Source: Cylicocyclus nassatus (taxonomy: Eukaryota > Nematoda > Chromadorea > Rhabditida > Strongylidae). From it: a DNA stretch of 64,000 nt. The notes beneath the pieces were generated by a model that ran no database searches, was not told where the DNA came from, and saw nothing but the letters and a program-made list of their open reading frames with translations. The number at the start of each line of letters is the position of its first letter. Within the stretch, counting starts at the first letter, position 1. The stretch is taken from assembly GCA_958299035.1 (NCBI GenBank), contig CATQJL010000001.1:7680284-7744283 (forward strand). The letters are read 5' to 3'. A program made the translations under genes and the position numbers. Positions 58,954 through 64,000 of this stretch are shown here, in pieces.

Positions 58954-58961
58954 TATAAATA
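58954..58961 (+). promoter_or_regulatory. TATA box of the prepropeptide gene
   Basis: TATAAATA lies 63 bases before the start codon; a splice-acceptor-like ACATTCTAG ends at 58990 and could receive a spliced leader. Confidence 0.5.
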
Positions 58962-59023
58962 GCATTGATTTTACTTCAAACACATTCTAGCGTCTGCCGT
59001 CAATCCCTGTCAGGCGAATAGAA

Positions 59024-61258
59024 ATGCTTCCAATCCTCGCTGTACTTACATTTCTTCTTCTAACAGAAGCCTTCCCGCTTGACAAAGGTCAGAATTTGCA
59101 TATGAGGAGTAGATCTTGTCAAATGAGCACAATAAGCAATATTTCAGGTTTGAACCAGATTGGACAGCATCGTTATTACGACTGTAAGTAAAACTTTTTT
59201 TGAAACCAATCTGCATGTTGGCTTTACAAATACAAACAGACCATAGCCGTCAAATTAAACTTCAAAAAAGTGTTTCATCGAAAATTTCATAAAGGTCAAC
59301 CAAATTTACAAAGGAGACAGGATCGTCGAACGTGCAAATACCGTACGACGTAGTGAGATACCTAGGATTTCCGTTAGGGGGGGGGGGGGGGAGACAAAAA
59401 TTTTCGGATGAAGGAAAGCATTTAGAAAAGCATCCCAAAATGATTTTAGGATACTTTTCTAAATATTTGTTGGCTTCTGACCTTCAAATTTTGGAAAAGT
59501 AGGCTTTCCCGGGGCTGGATGCACCGCTGCCACACCCCGGAATTTTATTACAAGGGCAGATGTTTGTTCAGTTTGCCAAAAAAGCTTCACTGTAAGCTAG
59601 CAAAATTGAAAATTCAGAAAGGCTACGACCCACCGATGGATCGTATTGTCGTGAATGTGTTAAGATGTATGCTGTATATATGTCGTATGCCATATGCTTT
59701 CTGAACTTTCAAATTTGTTATCTTACAATGAAGCTTTTTTGGCAAACTGAACAAATATCTGCTTTTCTAAAAAACATCTCCGGTCCGACCACCGGTGGAT
59801 CGTTTTGTCATGGATGTGTTAAGACCTTGAGAATGATTTTAGCAGCCATTTCATTAGTGGCTCCAAGCGTTCCGATGAAAGCCCTAAATTTTGGCAGATT
59901 CAATCAGACTTCAATGTTAAATGATCACGTTTGTGGCAAGCCATAGCCGAAAAAATTCGTTTCTTATTACGCGTCTCTTGGAAGAGAAATAGAAAAGCTC
60001 ACAGAAAAATAACCTATGGAAAATCAGCTTCTGGATCTTATGAGTTTCAGACGATGCATTCCCAACTCCACCGCCTGGAAAGTATCTTGTGACGAGAAGA
60101 ATTCTACAAGGTAGTTCTTGATAGCTGTGACAATCAAAGCCATTAATGCGTTAGGAAAGGGAAAAGTTTAAAACTTAGATCCTGAACTTGGACTCGACGA
60201 TATAAGATTAATTGCTCCACATTTAAGACCTCCTAAAGTGGAAATCGGTAACTGAATCACTTTTCTGAGTTCTGAATCTATTCAATGTTTTAGTAAACGG
60301 CCGGTGGTTCGCCCCTGACGAAGATCTAGAGCTTGATCGTTACGGTATCATAGCATGTTTCCTTCTCAGGACTCAGCACAGCTGGCACCGGGTCAAGCTG
60401 GATATCGTTTTTAGGGCGAAAAGCAAAGGGGATATCTATCGTTTTTACAGGGGCCGAGGCGGAGAACTGCCGCAAAAATGCCGCCGGAATGCCACCGGCA
60501 TGCCATTGGCAAGCTGTCCATCAACAAACAAAGGTGTTGTTTTCAGCCAAAACGCAATAGTATGACACCAAATTTGGTGTGTGCATGCGCGTTGGTGGAC
60601 CGGAACTACGAGCCCAAAATTTATGAAAACTTATGTGAATGAAAGCTGTGCCGAACTTTTTTCTGAATTAGCTGGCACCGTACCAGCTGGGTGCCATTGC
60701 TCACATAAGTTTTCATGCTTTTTTACATAAAATGTATCTACATTGTAAAAGATTACATACGGAGAAGACTCAGTTTCATAATGTTCTCTTTTCAGCGTTT
60801 TATAGCAATTTGAAAACCACTCGTTCCGCTCCGCAGTCGAAAAACCGGCTTTTTCTGCTTCTAATGATGTGATTCGACCACTTAAAAAGCTTAGAAAGCT
60901 ATGAAAAGTTCTTTCATGAAATCAGAAATGCATGAAAACACTACTACATTTTTTACGTAATATAAAAATGATGACGGGTTTTCAAAACAGGTCAAAAGGG
61001 ACTTCGTACGAAATTTTCAATATCAAACGGGACTTCGTTTTGAAATTTCCCTGGTGCCAGCTTGTGCCGAGCCCTGTTCCTTCTTGTTCAATATCTGAGT
61101 TTTCGTAATGGCTTACAGGAAAGCGTCCAAGGCATCCACTCCTGCGCTTCAGTGAGTCCTCCTCAATTGGTAATCAGCGTAAATGGCATCCACTCTTGCG
61201 CTTGAGTGAGTTCTCTTCAGTTGTTAATCATTCATGGCATACACTGTGCAACATTTGA
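59024..61258 (+). CDS. Predicted neuropeptide-like prepropeptide with HPLLR(F/L)SE repeats
   Basis: Five exons, 59024-59087, 59148-59183, 60051-60110, 60179-60247 and 61119-61258, all join in phase 1 and give 122 residues. Residues 1-16 are a signal peptide (MLPILAVLTFLLLTEA). Basic processing sites are TRR (48-50), IGKR (76-79, which would leave an amidated C-terminus) and QRK (96-98). Two tandem modules follow, RHPLLRFSESSS (81-92) and WHPLLRLSEFSS (99-110), and a decayed third (SWHTLCN, 115-121). The repeat is visible in DNA as 54- and 51-base steps. This layout is that of a secreted peptide precursor processed in the regulated pathway. The exact family is not recognised. Within exon 5 each module contains a GTGAGT that could act as a donor, so isoforms are possible. 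Intron 2 has a foldback and intron 4 an hAT element. Confidence 0.72.
59377..59391 (+). repeat. G15 homopolymer run
   Basis: Fifteen consecutive G inside intron 2 of the prepropeptide gene. Similar runs are G16 at 37988-38003, C13 at 21745-21757, C12 at 30605-30616 and 54300-54311, and C10 at 43624-43633. Confidence 0.9.
59545..59775. mobile_element. Foldback in intron 2 of the prepropeptide gene
   Basis: CAGATGTTTGTTCAGTTTGC on the left pairs with GCAAACTGAACAAATATCTG on the right around a centre near 59660. A block GTGGATCGTTTTGTCATGGA at 59803 repeats part of the loop (near 59637) in direct orientation. A chance open exon at 59503-59591 overlaps the left arm. Confidence 0.65.
60367..61076. 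mobile_element. hAT-type foldback in intron 4 of the prepropeptide gene
   Basis: The left end CAGGACTCAGCACAGCTGGC and right end GCTTGTGCCGAGCCCTG are inverted, flanked by an exact 8-bp duplication TTCCTTCT (60359-60366 and 61077-61084). Same family as 32020-32572. It ends 42 bases before exon 5. Confidence 0.85.
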
Positions 61259-64000
61259 TGATGTGATAAACTTCCAGACATTACTTTCAGGAAAATTCCA
61301 CAAAGATGGGTATGTGCCGGACGAAAAAGGTATGCCTTCGATGTCTGAGCTGATATTATTTTGCTCGAAAATCACGAGTCTTACCTTTTCAAGTGTAGTG
61401 CTTGAACACATATTGCTTATTAGAGCGCTTCAACCCAACGCAGCTAAGGCAATCAACAGAAAAATTAGGTAGAGCAGAGCTTTCTACATGAGCAAAGCTG
61501 CTCTCAAGAATCCATCCTTTGATATCATGTGACATAAACACGCTCTCAGGCTTCGTAATCCAAATACGATTTATCGGTCAAATGTGGGTAGAAATTTATG
61601 GACAAATTTTAATGTCTGCTTCAATGAATGCTTATTTTTGCATGCCCACCATAGCAATTAAGTCTTTTATGGGGTCAATTCTGTTTGTTCTTTCAACCTA
61701 TCACAAAAAACCGTGCAAAGGCAAACAAGCGTTTTGAACACCATTCGACGCTGCTTTCTTTCCCCTTTCAAGCACTTATGTTCTTGTGCTGTTACTCTGG
61801 TGGTCACTGAAATAACCAACGAATTCTTGAATTCATAGTTTACCATGTCCAACTTTTTCCATTTTTAAAATTCTTTCTTTCGAACTATTGGAAAACACTC
61901 CATGGCCGTCAGCTAGCGTAGACAAAGTGCAATGTTAAGCAATTTTTTGGCACATCTTGAATTGGTTTTCAGTATTTTTCAAAATAACTTTTCCAAAAGT
62001 CTTCAATTTTGCAATATACACAGACGCTCCAAACTGATAAATCCACAAAATTTAAACCTGTAAAAATTGATTATGATTACACATTGCATCAACAAATCAA
62101 CTGAGCGCTCACGCGTCAAATTATCAAATTTCGCAACTTACAGTTACAGCCTGGGGCGGGTCTAAAATCAAAAATCATGATAATTTCTTCGTCAAAAACT
62201 TTACAAATCGGAAAGGGAAAACGCTTGTCCGAGGAGAAAAAAATGCATCAGTACCCGAGTTAATTGAAGTTTGATGTTCCGCTCAACCAAATATGAAATT
62301 TGAACATTAGAAAATAATCCTGGTAATTTTGAGAAACCGGTGGAAGATGAGAAAAAAATCATAGTTTTGCACTTTGTTTGCTCTACCCAGCTATTATCGA
62401 AACTACTCCAGAATTTTAATACAAAGACTGTGAGAAAGTGCCAAACTTGGACATAGTAAAAGCCATGGTTTCAACATTCATCATTCACACACACACAACA
62501 AAGATCTTAGTAATCATGAAAGCAAACGGTGGCAAAGCACTACTGCTGGAAAGGAGGTAGAAAAGCTGCATTAACTTTGAAGTGCTTTCTCAAGTTTATC
62601 TCAGCGTTTTTATGATTGAAGGAAAAAACGGAAAGAACTTTCAAAACGACCTAATATTTGAGCAGTTCTAGTTTTTAGCAGCTTTTTCCCACCCTTAATC
62701 CGTCCATCAATCACATTTTAATTGCAATTTCTGCATCCAATATCTTTGGCAAAAAATGGACATCAAAATTGCTCAGCACAGTCTCACTTCAATTTTTCAG
62801 TTGTTCGCGTGAGAATACCGAAAAGAAAATACCGAATCAAAGGTGAGCTTATATTCAAGGATATTAGCACTATTTTTCCATCTACTTCCGTAGAACAGCA
62901 TAATCTTCTAGCAAGCCAAGAATGTGCTCGCTACAACTTCAAAAATGCCGCAATGGCATTTTCAATACCGAATTATTCACATTTGTATGCTAGAAATGTA
63001 GTGAAGACGAGGACCATGCATTTCTACGGAATATTAACTCGAAATAGTTACGTCAAATCGTAGAAACATGATCTTTTGTTTTACAGATGGTGAAATTGTT
63101 CCTTTAACACGCCCTTGAACAATAGGTGAGTAAAAATAAAATACTATTAATGAACATGTGCTGACCACAGAAGTATTACAAAAAGTTCTTAAGTTGCTGG
63201 CATAACCAGATTTCAGTGTTAGATTAACATACACCTCTCTAAGTCTTCTTGGGCGAATATGCTTAACGGCTTAGCAGTTTGATGAGACATAAAGACGAGG
63301 AGATGTGCCTCTTGTCTGGAGCTGTACGGATCTTTGCAGTTTCACTCATTCGGGCCGGGCTAAAAAGGGGGAAAGTGGTATAAACCAACATTTCGCAAAT
63401 ACCTCTACTTCAAAGTTGAGAAACAAAACCATAGCAGTTCATGGTCACAAACACATTGTCGTTGTGAGAGTCTATCGTCGAAATTGGGTGTGAGTGGGCT
63501 TAGCTTGGGCAGATGTTGGATGGGCGAGTCAAAACATTTCTTGATCAAAAAGCAATTTTAGAGAGGATCTTCTGCTCCACTGCTTATATCCCTCGACTTT
63601 GATATACCAATTGAGGAGGGTGCATAAATTTCGATTACGTTGCAAGTATATAGAAAAATGTTTGTGCTGAAGTGGTAGCAGCTGATGAAATCACCTTGCA
63701 GCCTAATACCTGCAATTTTTACAGGTCACTGAGGAAGTCGACACACGAGAGTGAACAAGACAAATAATAAAGTTTATCCGCTTTTCTCGTCAGATGCAGC
63801 AAAAAGCTAAGACACAGGTGACTTCCTGAGAGAAATTGCTCGGTTCCTGCAAAAAAATAGTTGACCTCAATTTTCCAATCAAATATAGTTAAACTGCAAA
63901 TAGATTGGATAGACAGAGAAGGGATGATTGTTTAAGTGAAATATAACATTTGCAAAATGTAGCATTGTGTGTGAGCCACGTGGCCACATGATGGGATCTA
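61259..64000. other. Distal stretch without recognised genes
   Basis: The longest frame (62722-63063, plus, 113 codons) has no family motif, and its only strong acceptor leads into stops. Frames at 61206-61472 and 63305-63493 are likewise unsupported. No paired repeat stood out. Confidence 0.35.

Noticed and set aside
59503..59591. A cysteine-rich exon candidate in intron 2 of the prepropeptide gene, in phase with exon 2
   Set aside because: It overlaps a foldback arm, and exons 60051-60110 and 60179-60247 continue the frame in constant phase 1 up to a perfect IGKR junction, which this exon would break.
62722..63063. A 113-codon plus-strand frame
   Set aside because: No family motif. The TTTTTCAG inside it leads into a frame with an early stop, and composition is that of AT-rich noncoding sequence.

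Overview
The window reads as nuclear DNA of a nematode, most likely a clade V (strongylid or hookworm-like) parasite. The signs are many small exons with GT-AG introns, some near 50 bases; acceptors of the ttttcag/ttttag type, one directly against a start codon as expected for spliced-leader addition; a cuticle collagen; Ascaris-type (TIL) inhibitor domains; mariner and hAT relics; and a very high load of inverted-repeat (foldback/MITE) elements. The species cannot be fixed by reading alone. No bacterial operon, CRISPR array or rRNA was seen.

Genes supported by phase-consistent exons: (1) a two-exon 90-codon gene of unknown function at 8490-8821 (+). (2) A complete 11-exon, 375-residue FMN-dependent 2-hydroxyacid oxidase ending in the peroxisomal signal AKL, at 9665-14004 (-). 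(3) A tRNA-Asp(GTC) at 16381-16452. (4) A secreted protein of one TIL domain plus four single-exon six-cysteine repeats at 16985-21368 (-), with a possible tiny secreted-peptide gene on the other strand inside one intron (19202-19468). (5) A cuticle collagen at 23439-24797 (-). (6) A secreted, glycosylation-rich TIL protein at 31214-33738 (+). (7) A secreted WGQQ-repeat protein at 45538-46769 (+). (8) A prepropeptide with tandem HPLLR(F/L)SE modules and dibasic sites at 59024-61258 (+). Weaker candidate exons lie at 41109-42715, 51377-51506 and 52270-52429.

The rest is largely mobile DNA. Foldbacks include 138-3898, 5350-7468, 14104-15925, 25438-26363, 27144-28163, 38655-39895 and 48455-49585. 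Three of these carry a second element in one arm, and the intact arm acts as a built-in empty site. hAT-type elements with 8-bp target duplications lie at 52731-54427, 60367-61076 and 32020-32572; the last two sit in introns of secreted-protein genes. A defective mariner and a MITE lie in introns of the oxidase gene, the MITE ending seven bases from the 5' splice junction. A broken tyrosine recombinase lies between 67-bp direct repeats (55291-57800), and a CR1/Jockey-like LINE fragment lies at 34035-35400.

The window is therefore a gene-poor, repeat-rich stretch. One gene is metabolic, one structural, and the other well-supported ones encode small secreted proteins. Several of those share a layout: short signal-peptide exon, long repeat-filled intron, and exons joined in phase 1. 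No operon linkage is evident.
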